Origin: Gentiana macrophylla
Taxonomy: Eukaryota; Streptophyta; Magnoliopsida; Gentianales; Gentianaceae
NCBI GenBank assembly: GCA_026214975.1
Contig: CM047815.1
Span: 63,991,852-64,055,851 of the forward strand
DNA: 64,000 nt
Direction of reading: 5' to 3'
The notes beneath the pieces were generated by a model. The model did not search any database, was not told the origin of the DNA, and saw only the letters and a list, made by a program, of their open reading frames with translations. Position numbers and translations under genes: made by a program. Shown here piece after piece: positions 11,201 through 19,566 of this stretch (position 1 is its first letter; every line of letters starts with the position of its first letter).

Positions 11201-14200
11201 ATGGCTGCAATACTAAGAAGAAATAGTATTTCCTTCAGTGATGAAAAGGTCTGCGTGAAAGTAGATTGGCTGGAACAGTTAAATCGTCACTATGTTCAGG
11301 TAGGACACTCTTTCTTTCTCCTTGTTTTCCTTAAAAGTATTAGCAGAACGCATGTCTGATTTGTAATCTGTAATATTTTTGTTGATTTCATAACTATTAT
11401 TGCTCTGGTATGAATGTTGGAGATATAGTGATTACTTCAAGATCTTGGTGTAGTTGTTTTTTTTTTTTTTTAATGTGAATGCACTTGGTATATTGAAATC
11501 ACCTGTTGCTAATTAATTGTGTGGCATAAAAGCTAACTTGATTCCTCTGGTAAACTCGTGGTATTGACTGGACTAAGATCTAACTATTCTGGCTTGGTGC
11601 AAATTTCTTGTTTCATAGTAATCTGTCAAAAGAAGGATTCTATTGTGCTTGTGTGTGAGTGTTATATTAAATTGTAGCTATCTTGTTAGGCTTTCTGTGT
11701 GACATTTAGGGTGTACTAGTGCATGAATTAATTCACGCCACTTTTTTCAGCAGAATTCAGTAATTTTTCGCTTTTTTTGGTTTTGTTTCATTTTTTTTTT
11801 TTTGTTTCTTTGCACACAACACTCACATTATATGACATGATTCCTGATGCAATCCTAACATGTTAACCAAAAATTTCGTCATTGAATAAGAATAAATGCG
11901 AAATATATCATGTCCAAACAATCCTTCAATATTTCAGCAGTGAATACCTTTAGGTGGATTCTATCGGCACACCCCAAATTACTATTGGCACCCATTTTTT
12001 GATTATTTTTCGGATGAAAAACGCGTCACATCTGGTGTTTCTTGTTGCACACCTGCGTAAGGTGTTCCTTGTTGCACACCAACGTCAGTGTCACCGACGT
12101 TGGTGTGCAACAAGGAACACCAATGGAAAGTCGTGGACTGACGTTTCTAAGTTTTAACACTTTTTATAAAGGAACGTCAGTCACACTGGTGTTCCTTGTT
12201 GAACACCAACGCCCGGTGACGCGGCTTTGGTGTTTAACAAGGAACACCAGCAATGATCGACGTTCCCTTTATAAAAATCACCGGTGCCAAGTAATTTTTG
12301 TGGTGCCGGGAGCAATAGGGTGCCAGTAGTAAATTGGGGTGTGCCAATAGAATCCCCCTACCTTTATTGTTCAAACACTAAGTTGCATTTCAGCTGTGGA
12401 GATTTCTGTATTAGCCTTCATTGGAGAGACTACTATGCTTGTTTCTGCTTTTGACTCTGTTTGTGAAACTCCCCCCACCCCAAAAAAAAAGGTGCAAGGA
12501 AGAGACCGTGCACTTGTAAAAAGCATAGCCGATCAACTGGGGTTGGAGGGTTCTTACATTCCACGAACTTACATTGAACAAATACAACTGGAAAAGCTTG
12601 TGAACGAGGTCATGGTATGATACGTTTCAACTTTTTACGTGCTTCTCTGTCCTTAATTTCATTACTTACAAGATCCTGTTGCAGGCCCTGCCTGAAGATT
12701 TAAAGACAAAACTTAGCATTGATGAGGATCTTGTATCCAGTCCTAGAGATTTGCTTTCTCGAGCATCAGCTGGACAACATGCAATACGAAATAAAAATTC
12801 CAAGAGGTGCATATGATTGATGTCCTTGATATGGATAGTCGTCCATATGCTATATGCTTTGTGAATCTTCTGTGTCAGTTGCATTTTCATTACTTCTGCA
12901 CATCCTTTTGTCTCGCAATGCTCAGAAGATTATGTGGAAAGTTTAAGAGTATATTGTACTGTAAAAATAAAGATAGGAAGAGAAAGAATACTTGTATTTT
13001 TCATTGCATGAACAAGGTTTAAATAGTTACAAAAATAACTAGCCATTAGCTAGTTGATTAAAAGGGCGGCTACAGCATTAAACACTTAATTACCCAACTA
13101 ACCTCTAATTACTCTCTATTAACGGATAAAAATCGATTAGACTTCTCCTTTTCTACATGTACGAATTGCAAAACTTATTATGGCTTTGCAATAATTTAAA
13201 ATTTCTGTGTGCTACCATTATCTTTCTCAAGCAGTGGTCAAATTGCTGTTTTGTTTTTCTTTCCCAAGGAGGATGTGCCATTCCTTTTCAAATTATGGGG
13301 ACAAATCCTTTCTAAGATTGCCGGAGATTCCTCCAGTGACCATGGTTTTGATGACAGTAGAGCTGATTCATCAGCTAGATTGGCTAACCAGGTGACCATT
13401 TGCACATGTATAAAAAGAACACCTACTTAATGGTTAATTTCATTCATCAGTTTCTGCATTTTAAATCATTTTTATAATTTTATTACTTCATCTTTAAAGT
13501 TTATTTCCTCTCATTGAATAGGGAGCTATCATGCAACTCTCTGAACAGATATCGACATTGATTAATCGGATGGATGACTTCACATCTCAAATTGAAGAGC
13601 TGAAAACGAAGATTCCAAGCAAAGGCGGATCTCCCAGATTGCCAAGTACTACCCTGCAAGCAGAGACATGCAATGGTTCTGCACCGACTTCTTATTTCAT
13701 ATCTGGTCTTGAAAATGGTTCGTTGACAGGTGGGTGCAAAATGCCATACTCCTCATCTTCCTCCAAGCTAGCAAAGGAGTCATCTTTGATGGAAGAGGTA
13801 AATCCTATCCTGAAGATTTTACATGTTAGATTCATTGAGTTAATTTTATTTTCCCATATTTGATAGGTGAGCGAGATATAAGGTTGAATACCTTGGGTTA
13901 GAAGTTATGGGAAGTTCTACCATGGAGACTCTCCCATGGAGAGTAACCCGTGTGGGCGATCTGGACCACACAGATTCATTCTCGCAATGAAACGTGTGTG
14001 TCCAGAAATCATCCCACATGGGTCACTCCACACAGGGAGTCTTCATGTTAGAATTTCGAGAAGTTATAACCCTTTTAGATCAAGTTAGTTAAGACGATGT
14101 GTCTAAGTAGTTCTTTGGATCCATTGTGGTTCAAGTAACGCCGTTTGACCCAAGTTCTAGGCGTTACAAGTGGTATCAAAGCCAAGTCACCATTGCAATT

Positions 14201-15031
14201 AAGTGTCACATCATGAGACACGGTGGAGGCCACAACTAGAATCCTCGGCGCCAATTCCTTAAGAGGGGAGAATGTAGTATCCCCATGGGAAAGGTGAGAG
14301 AAAAATTACCAAAGATAAGATTGAGAAATTGTGGGTTTAGCAATTTTGGCCAAGCAAAAAACGATGGATGTAAGTAGTTACCGAATACATTTTGACTCAA
14401 GCATCGTTGCTAGACCTAGGTACCAATACCTTTGACTACATATCGACCCAGATCCTTTTTTTTCATTCTGTAAGTAGGGTATTGAATCAATACGTAGTTT
14501 TCAGTGTTAGATAGGTGCTTGACTATTTTCAGCCAAACTTGCCGTATTAGTATGTTGACATGCATCATTTGGAGCCATCACAACTGATCCTAGAATTAGG
14601 CCAACTCGGTGATGGAAGAAGAATCGCTGCAGGTCCAGGAAGAGCCAGATATTTTGGCATTGTATGTATAGTCTTTACCTTATTATTTCTATGAGACACT
14701 GTTTTCGCCTATGGCTTATGATTGTATGGCAAGAGAGGTCTGGGGGCTTCCCTTTTACATAATCATAGTGATTTCTGTTTCTGTTATTTAGCTGATCAAA
14801 TTTTATGCAACAGATATCGAATATTTCAAGGGGCCAACGCCAGATCACACACCAGTTGGACAATCTTAACAACCTTCTTCGCGACAAGTTGGGGAAAGGA
14901 TCAATCCTACAAAAACAAAGAAGAAATGGGAGATGGGTTTTGCCGATAGTATTGGAGTTTTTCTTACAGTGACGTTGGCAATTGGTGGTGTTGGAATCAT
15001 CTTGTTCAGGGGTCGCTCAAATTCAAATTGA
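1250..15031 (+). CDS. TTM1/TTM2: TTM1/TTM2-type inorganic pyrophosphatase: P-loop kinase + CYTH + tail anchor, 11 coding exons
   Basis: Exons read by homology and GT-AG sites: 1250-1586, 8371-8485, 9576-9771, 9850-9966, 10139-10312, 11105-11299, 12492-12614, 12685-12806, 13269-13391, 13522-13797, 14814-15031; about 665 residues, normal for the family. A Walker A motif (GPSGAGKS) lies near residues 72-79 in a uridine-kinase-like domain (about 60-250). The CYTH (triphosphate tunnel) domain begins near residue 280 (TYDIYLLPPGEDPE) and runs to about 445. A heptad-like segment lies near 505-530, and a C-terminal hydrophobic helix (GVFLTVTLAIGGVGIILF) near 640-658. Plant TTM1 and TTM2 are known as tail-anchored pyrophosphatases of the mitochondrial outer membrane, acting in senescence (TTM1) or as a negative regulator of salicylic-acid immunity (TTM2); I cannot tell which this is. 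Exon 9 (about 13308-13312) and exon 11 (about 14886-14888) each appear to lack one base. Read literally, the frame fails after exon 9, so this is either a recent pseudogene or an assembly error. Confidence 0.9.
2528..2945. repeat. CCTAGGC-rich element with inverted ends (hAT-like MITE candidate)
   Basis: The left end (2530-2575) and right end (2895-2935) are imperfect inverted repeats built of CGCCTAGGC/GCCTAGGCG words. The middle is ordinary AT-rich sequence. The word content resembles the better-preserved hAT-like element at 7313-7829. No clear target duplication is seen, so the borders and class are uncertain. Confidence 0.4.
2946..4104 (-). mobile_element. second minus-strand Copia fragment: 3' LTR remnant, RNase H and reverse transcriptase end
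   Basis: On the minus strand, 4104-3866 reads a Copia reverse transcriptase C-terminal part: a catalytic-loop region reading VDGIIITGDD, then NLKKFHAKEFEVKDLGNLR. The family loop is YVDD, so the second aspartate appears to be glycine. The RNase H region follows at about 3860-3215 and is frameshifted. A purine-rich tract at about 3205-3222 (minus strand GCAGAGGGGGTGTAG) looks like the polypurine tract next to a 3' LTR, probably about 2946-3204. At 4105 the frame is cut by the plus-strand Copia. Confidence 0.6.
4372..4617 (+). pseudogene. Copia gag fragment
   Basis: The 81-residue frame contains FVKLNGKKYTLWSRSVEIFL, the common Copia gag N-terminal signature (LNGxNYxxWS). It would be the start of the gag-pol polyprotein of the element at 4105. 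After residue 81 it stops; matching gag text continues out of frame to about 4780, so the gene is broken by indels. No zinc knuckle is preserved. Confidence 0.6.
5200..5735 (+). pseudogene. Copia integrase catalytic core, broken
   Basis: Reading across one stop near 5325, the core shows the first Asp in HSDVWGPF, the second in RSDNAREYKG, and the third block as PQQNGVVGRKNRH. The family consensus at the third site is QNGVAERKNRH, so the catalytic Glu is Gly here and the protein would be inactive even without the stop. The core sits where expected, between GAG-pre-integrase text (4820-5150) and a degenerate post-integrase region reaching about 6433. Confidence 0.65.
6453..6681. mobile_element. 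Stowaway-type MITE (Tc1/mariner-like, non-autonomous)
   Basis: A 229-bp element has inverted ends CTCCTCCTTCCCAAAAT at the left and CTCCCTCCGTCTCAAAAT at the right (read on the minus strand). It is flanked by TA on both sides (6451-6452 and 6682-6683), the Stowaway target duplication. There is no coding sequence. A diverged relative lies at about 15890-16114. Confidence 0.85.
6700..7290 (-). pseudogene. Copia gag and integrase-end remnants (minus strand)
   Basis: The minus strand from about 7285 reads a start (MASDKTEMTP) and then a Copia-type gag segment including QWKIDINMGMTWLIGS at 7119-6886. Immediately after it, 6890-6700 gives a post-integrase segment resembling GYKCCSPSDKRNLYVTVDVK. 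Gag lying directly against integrase means the protease and most of integrase were deleted. Several frames are involved, so it is not functional. Confidence 0.55.
7313..7829. mobile_element. hAT-like MITE with 8-bp target duplication
   Basis: The ends are inverted repeats: CAGTGTTCTAAAA at 7313 and, read on the minus strand from 7829, CAATGTTCTAAAA. The element is flanked by AAAATTAG on both sides (7305-7312 and 7830-7837), an 8-bp duplication as made by hAT transposases. Inside each end are GC-rich CTAGGCG words (about 7320-7440 and 7770-7790). It encodes nothing recognisable and lies in the leader region of the minus-strand Copia. Confidence 0.8.
8235..8274. repeat. poly-T tract of about 40 bases
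   Basis: An uninterrupted run of T lies about 97 bases before the acceptor of coding exon 2. It could be the tail of a minus-strand retroposed sequence. Its exact length is unreliable in any assembly. Confidence 0.8.
10940..11062 (+). mobile_element. tRNA-derived SINE in TTM intron
   Basis: The element carries an RNA polymerase III A box (TGGCCTAGTGGTAAAGG) and a B box (GGGTTCAATCCCC) with tRNA-like spacing, and a C-rich 3' end with an AATAAAAATCCCC-type tail. It is flanked by 17-bp direct repeats AAGTCTTTGATTTTCTG (10923-10939) and the same with one change at 11063-11079. It sits between exons 5 and 6 on the same strand as the gene. Confidence 0.8.
11953..12358. mobile_element. 406-bp MITE with 41-bp inverted ends and nested internal hairpins
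   Basis: The two 41-bp ends match in inverted orientation at about 37 positions (left begins GGTGGATTCTATCGGCAC, right begins GGGGGATTCTATTGGCAC on the minus strand). The flanks are an exact 8-bp duplication TACCTTTA (11945-11952 and 12359-12366), which suggests an hAT-type transposase. Inside are a perfect hairpin (26-base arms 12061-12086 and 12096-12121, 9-base loop) and a near-perfect one (12186-12250), the latter enclosed by a further inverted pair (about 12166-12187 and 12255-12279). It lies in the intron before exon 7. Confidence 0.85.
13880..14300 (+). mobile_element. LTR/TRIM-like relic in the last TTM intron
   Basis: A primer-binding-like site (TGGTATCAAAGCC at about 14171) is followed after about 90 bases by a purine tract (AAGAGGGGAGAA near 14261-14272) and then TGTAGTATCCCC, which looks like the start of a second LTR. 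Such a tiny internal region is typical of TRIM elements. However, 13880-14168 and 14275 onward do not clearly match, so one LTR must be largely lost or replaced. No coding sequence is seen. Confidence 0.4.
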
Positions 15032-15663
15032 TATTTCATTCAAGATTGAAGGAATTCGCACGGTTTTTCTCTTTTTTTTCTTTATTCTAACGTAGATCAT
15101 CTTCTCTAACCATTTTGGATTTTGAGATTCAACAACTACGCGATTTCTTGCAAATTGCACCACTCTGCTAGGCCGGGAACAGGACTTTAATAGAATGATC
15201 AAAAATTGATCTCTGTTATTTTAGAGTTTTGGGGAAGCAAAACTTGCAATTCTAAAAATTCTCATTGAGATTCTTATCTAAGGGTGTGTCAATTGCGCAA
15301 AAGCAGTTTTGTTTTCTGGGATAGAGTTAATAGCTAGCCTCGCAATTCGTTCATGTTTCCCCCAAAAGCTGTGACTTGGTTTTTTTAGCTTGACCCTTCT
15401 TTTATATTTTTAATAATAATAATAATAATAATAATAATCTTTTACATTCTTTTTTTGGGGTGATTGAGATTGTCCCTTCTTTTAATTTTTGTACCTATTT
15501 TACAACAAGGAATGCTTTGTAAACGGTTAAAATGTTAAGAACTAAAATAGAATAATAGCTTCGTAGGCTGCTCCCAGATCGACCCCGGAATGATCTGAAG
15601 TGTGTGGCTTCATATATCTACTATAAACAAAAATAAGATAGCTTGTACTATATAAATAATGGA

Positions 15664-15768
15664 TTTGAGGATTGAATTTGGCCTAATGATAAATGTTATT
15701 GCACTTTATAGTATTGACCAAGTTTCGAATCATCATCTAATAAATAAAATCCCCTTCCAGAAGAAAAA
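15664..15768 (+). mobile_element. tRNA-derived SINE, diverged sibling of the intronic copy
   Basis: It shares with 10940-11062 an A-box-like TTGGCCTAATGATAAATG, a decayed B box (AGTTTCGAATCATC) and the AAAATCCCCTTCC tail. Direct repeats TATAAATAATGGA (15651-15663) and TATAAATAACGGA (15769-15781) flank it. A second tail-like segment (AAAATCCCCTTCTC) follows directly to about 15833, possibly another overlapping copy. Confidence 0.65.
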
Positions 15769-15836
15769 TATAAATAACGGAGATATATGTATATAAAATC
15801 CCCTTCTCAAAAAAATAAAAATAAATAAATAATGGT

Positions 15837-15838
<2 letters not shown>

Positions 15839-15874
<36 letters not shown>
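15839..15874. repeat. (AT)n microsatellite
   Basis: About 36 bases of uninterrupted AT lie here, between the SINE tail and the Stowaway relic. Confidence 0.9.
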
Positions 15875-15881
<7 letters not shown>

Positions 15882-15889
15882 CACGTTAG

Positions 15890-16114
15890 TTTGAGTTTTT
15901 TTCACACGAATTAAGAAAATTGGTTAAATAGGTTATATATGTCATTAATTTTGATTAAAAAGACAAATGATATTTAATCGATTATTAATGCAAAAAGTAA
16001 TGAAAAGTTGATGAGTATATAATAAATGATGGATAAAAAGAAAATTGTAAATGAAACTTATATTTTTGGACAAATTTAAAATCTAAACTGATTTAATTTT
16101 GGGACGGAGGTAGT
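15890..16114. mobile_element. Stowaway MITE relic
   Basis: The right end reads TTTTGGGACGGAGGTAGTA, the Stowaway terminus plus TA. Internal words (GTCATTAATTTTGATTA, GATGAGTATATAATAAAT) match the family member at 6453-6681. The left terminus is no longer recognisable. Confidence 0.7.
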
Positions 16115-16574
16115 ATTCAATTTGATTTATTATTAGTAAATTTGAAAGTTTTCTGGTGGAGAAGAGCTTATATATTGTTCTAAAAGGTCATAGGTTTGAC
16201 CCCTCTTGCAGCATTTTTTTTTTTTACTTTGTGCAAAAGTTTAACTTCTTATATATCTAGTTAAATTATTATTTTTTTGTAAAATCTAATGTTAAAAATT
16301 AGGAAAAATTAGTTTATAGTACATTTTTCTCCCTTAATTATGTGCTAATCCAAATTTTTAAATTTTTAGTTGTATTAAGACAAATAAAATCCACCAGATT
16401 TAATATACTCCCTATTTACTTTGAAAACAATTGACAAGAAGTGAATTGATTAATCCACTGTGGAAGCGGAAAAGGTGAAATGGCGACGGCGGCGGCGAAA
16501 GCCATTCTTCAGAGATTCGGAGATGAAGAAAGCACGCTTTTGACCGCCATGAGAGGTCGATTGTTGGAAGTCGA

Positions 16575-16915
16575 TTGTTTTCACCGGAGACCTCTGCTTT
16601 CCGATCATTCATGGCACTCTTGCTTTCACAGAATTTTGTCGCACTTCCTAGCTCATATAAGCTTATTTCATGTCCCTTCTCTTTTATTCCGGCAAGTTTT
16701 GGTGTTCAATCAGTTCAATTTCGCCGTTGTTCGAGTTTTGTGAGAGTAGTTCGAGAATGAAGTAGGTTCCCCGCCGAGAGAGAACTAATAGTACGGCGAT
16801 TCTATGGTATAAGCATGACCTTCGGATTGATGATCACCCCGCCTTCTAGCCGCTTCTCGGCATTCAAAGATCGCCTCTATACATCTTCGATTGCCGTGAT
16901 TCATCGCGTATGCTC
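16575..16915 (+). pseudogene. 5' fragment of a photolyase/cryptochrome-like gene
   Basis: Positions about 16785-16845 read TNSTAILWYKHDLRIDDHP, the N-terminal beta strand of the photolyase/cryptochrome alpha/beta domain (WFxxDLRxxDxP). The next 70 bases continue the fold only when the frame changes twice: LAASRHSKI, then PLYIFDCRDSSR, the usual second strand (PLYVFD). Upstream, a Ser/Phe-rich, acid-poor frame from 16611 (MALLLSQNFVALPSSYKLIS) would suit a plastid or mitochondrial transit peptide, but it is separated from the domain by a stop and a frame change. A donor-like GTATGC follows at about 16908. No later exon is seen before the LINE at 19565. Either a degraded 5' fragment or a gene with consensus errors and a very long intron is possible; the fragment reading is more likely. 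Confidence 0.6.
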
Positions 16916-17550
16916 TCTTTCTACATTTTATGTCGTCATCGATACTTTTATTTCACAAACGATTGTCAATTATCAAGTAAGAATTTGCTTAACTAAAAGT
17001 AGCTAAGCATTCTAAAACCAAATTACATTCTGTAATTGCAATTAAGTAACTATTTCCTTTCTCTATATATATATATTGTTCGATGCTTATGTTTTCTTTG
17101 TCTCATGCGGTTGTTATCCTGCATTCAAAATAGCTCTCAGGAAGGTCTTTGAATAATTTTTTGGTATATGATTCTCGATTGTGAAAGTAACTAGCTAATC
17201 ACCTAGCTTAGGAGGCTGGGTTTAGAAGCTTAGCAAATTGGTTTAATCTAGCAAGTTTAACTTATTACAGAGGATGCCACCTATACAACTAGGATTTTGT
17301 TTGTTACTCCTTTTATAAGATTGCCCGGTGCCTTTCTATGTTAAGAGGCTAATGCATAATCCTTCATGTTGGTTTAGAAGAAGAAATAATGGTCAAGACG
17401 AGGAAGAAATTAGATAAGCTTTTAATGTTTTCAATCCTCATTGTAAAGCAATAATGATAGCATCTTGGTGATAATTTCGGTCCAGTAATTTAAACATTGT
17501 CTTTGCTTGTGTTAAACTATCTTTGGTCTGTTATGATATTGTGGCCCTTG
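16916..17550. other. AT-rich stretch without recognised genes
   Basis: No coding similarity, RNA gene or clear repeat is seen. It may be the remains of an intron following the photolyase-like fragment. Confidence 0.5.
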
Positions 17551-17803
17551 AATTAAGCCTTATATGAGCGGATATATGTGCCTTGAAGTAGTCACTTGAA
17601 TTAAGCCTTAAATGAGATACTCTTTACTGTTACTGATACTGTGTGACTTATATGATACTGTTAGTGATATTGTGTGCCTTAAATGAGTCTTATATGAGCC
17701 TTATATGATATTGTGTCCCTTGAATTAAGCCTTAAATGATCCTTATATGAGCCAGATATGTGTGCCTTGAAGTAATCACTTGAATTAAACCTTAAATGAG
17801 CTC
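17551..17803. repeat. degenerate direct repeats built on TTGAATTAAGCCTTAAATGAG
   Basis: A block of about 75 bases at 17551-17628 recurs at 17729-17803, with shorter partial copies of CCTTATATGAG/CCTTAAATGAG words between them. Both blocks contain TGTGCCTTGAAGTA followed by a TCACTTGAATTAA word. No open frame is conserved. It is a local tandem duplication of unknown origin. Confidence 0.7.
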
Positions 17804-17887
17804 GACATCGTAATCGCGATCTTTGTTTCGACATCGATATTGTTTCGCGACATTGTGTTAGTGTAAATGCTGCGATTAAATTCGGCT

Positions 17888-18164
17888 TTCAAATACTACG
17901 TCGAAAAGGTGACAAATGAGGACTCAAAATGAAGATAAAAAAAATATGAACTTTGGTGAAACAATTTTGATGATTGGTGTTCTAAATCAAAAGTTACGGT
18001 CGTTTATAAGAAAAACGCTCCGGTTAATGCAAATATTTTTTCGCTTTCAAAATTTACATCGGAAGGGTATCGTATTTGGGCTCAAATTAGAGAGCAAAAA
18101 AATATGAATTTTGGTGAAAAAATTTCGATGATCGGAGTTATAAATCAAAAGTTACGGATGTTTG
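17888..18164. repeat. two-copy tandem repeat of about 145 bp
   Basis: The segment 17888-18014 and the segment 18045-18164 both run from CTTTCAAA through a TCAAAAT/TCAAATT block and AATATGAA, a TTTGGTGAAA word, and end AAATCAAAAGTTACGG. Similarity is moderate, so the duplication is old. The second copy runs into a poly-A tract of about 20 bases (18171-18190). Confidence 0.7.
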
Positions 18165-18399
18165 GGAAAAAAAAAAAAAAAAAAAAAAAACCTGAAGGAA
18201 GCGGAATAAAGCTGAAGACATGCGCTCGTCCCTTTTAAAAGTGTATTGTCAAAATCATTCAAATTATTTCATCATTTTTGTATCTAAAAAAAGAAGTGTG
18301 TTCTATTTATTTATTTTGTAATCTTTTCTGTCATTTTGCCTCAATCTCCCTAAAAATTAATCAGTCTTTTGCATCCGTATTTTCTTTACAAAATAATTA

Positions 18400-18775
18400 C
18401 TCCATGTATAGCTAATGTTAAACATTAATTACATAACAGTAAAAGACTTTTGCATCGGTATTCTGCAAGAAGTAAACACTCTTTACATCGGTCTTATACA
18501 TCTAATGTTAAAAAATTTGCATTTGCATTGGTATTTTATTTTTATTTTACAAAAATTTAACTCTTATATATCTAATGTTAAAACTTAAACACAAACATTA
18601 AAAAGAAATGCATCGGTATTTTTTTCCGCAACAAGTATACACTTTTTGCATCGATTTTTTCATTTTTTTTGCAACTAATGTAAAAAGTTAAACGCACAAT
18701 ATTAATTTTTTTTGCATTGGTATTTTTTTTTTGTTGCAAAAATTAAACATTTTTTGCATCGTTTTTTTTTTAGAA
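18400..18775. repeat. minisatellite-like array around TTTGCATCGGTATTTT
   Basis: The word TTTTGCATCGGTATT and close variants (TTTACATCGGTCTT, TTTGCATTGGTATTTT, AATGCATCGGTATTTT, TTTTGCATCGATTTT) recur at least eight times at spacings of roughly 40-70 bases. They alternate with a TCTAATGTTAAAA word. No coding frame accompanies it. Confidence 0.7.
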
Positions 18776-19509
18776 GATACATATATCTCCTTTAAAATGT
18801 GAAAATAAAAAACACCCTATACAATAACTTGGGCACACACACAGACGCGCGCGCGTATATATATATAAATATATATATGCAAACGTAGGATCTCGGGTAA
18901 GAGGAGGCAATAAAATTTTTAAAGGCAAGAAATAAAAATTTAGGGCTGACAACTACTATGTATAGTATAATTATTAATGTATTTTTTCTAATTAAGAGGA
19001 CAATCGCATCTTATTTATCAGATGTAGATCCGCATTAATATCTAATGTATCACACGTTTCGTCTTTTATGGTCATAAATACCAAAATGTGAGTCACAAGA
19101 AGTATGAGTGAGGTACGGGTACCTAAAAACCTATAGACCAAGATGCCTTATAACGTGGCTCATCCTTTTGCATGCCATGCATATTTCTTAAGACATGGAA
19201 AAGCAAACCCACTCCAAAGCCCCACGTAAGTACATAACATCCCCTTTTCTTTTCTTTTTTTGAGAGTGGAACCTTTTCTTTTTCCTTTTTTATTGTTTCT
19301 TAAAGTAACGGCGTTTAAAGACAGCACACTAAATCTATCGTTGTTATTAATGACACCTCAGTACAGAACTATTTTGGAACCTTATTGTAGTGCAGGATAG
19401 ATTTAATATGGCCTTATAAACCTCAAAAGGAATTACCTACCTAGCATATACCCGTATAGAAATATAGATATACTTTATCTATATGTAGAGATATATTCAC
19501 ACGTATGTG
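18776..19509. other. AT-rich stretch without recognised genes
   Basis: Short alternating tracts (CACACA, GCGCGC, TATATA) lie near 18834-18880. No coding or RNA gene is recognised. Confidence 0.5.
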
Positions 19510-19528
19510 TAAATAAATAAATAAATAA

Positions 19529-19564
<36 letters not shown>
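19510..19564. repeat. compound (AAAT)n(AT)n microsatellite
   Basis: AAAT repeats pass into AT repeats over about 55 bases, directly before the first recognisable LINE sequence. Confidence 0.9.

Positions 19565-19566
<2 letters not shown>

Larger units (their letters stand above)
15032..16450. other. 3' flank of the TTM-like gene: repeats only
   Basis: No protein-coding frame with family similarity is visible. The stretch holds the presumed 3' UTR, an AAT microsatellite (about 15411-15438), a SINE (15664-15768), an AT microsatellite (15839-15874) and a Stowaway relic (15890-16114). A further weak B-box-like word (AGGTTTGACCCCTC near 16191) suggests another decayed SINE. Confidence 0.6.

Noticed and set aside
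11954..12329. overlapping open frames of 67 and 95 codons
   Set aside because: They lie inside the MITE and arise from its inverted repeats.
16480..16743. 87-codon frame starting MATAAAKAILQRFGDEE
   Set aside because: The Ala-rich start looks gene-like, but the rest overlaps the photolyase-like leader in another frame and matches nothing I know.
17551..18775. CRISPR-like array
   Set aside because: The repeats are degenerate, of several lengths, lack regular spacers, and the genome is a plant.
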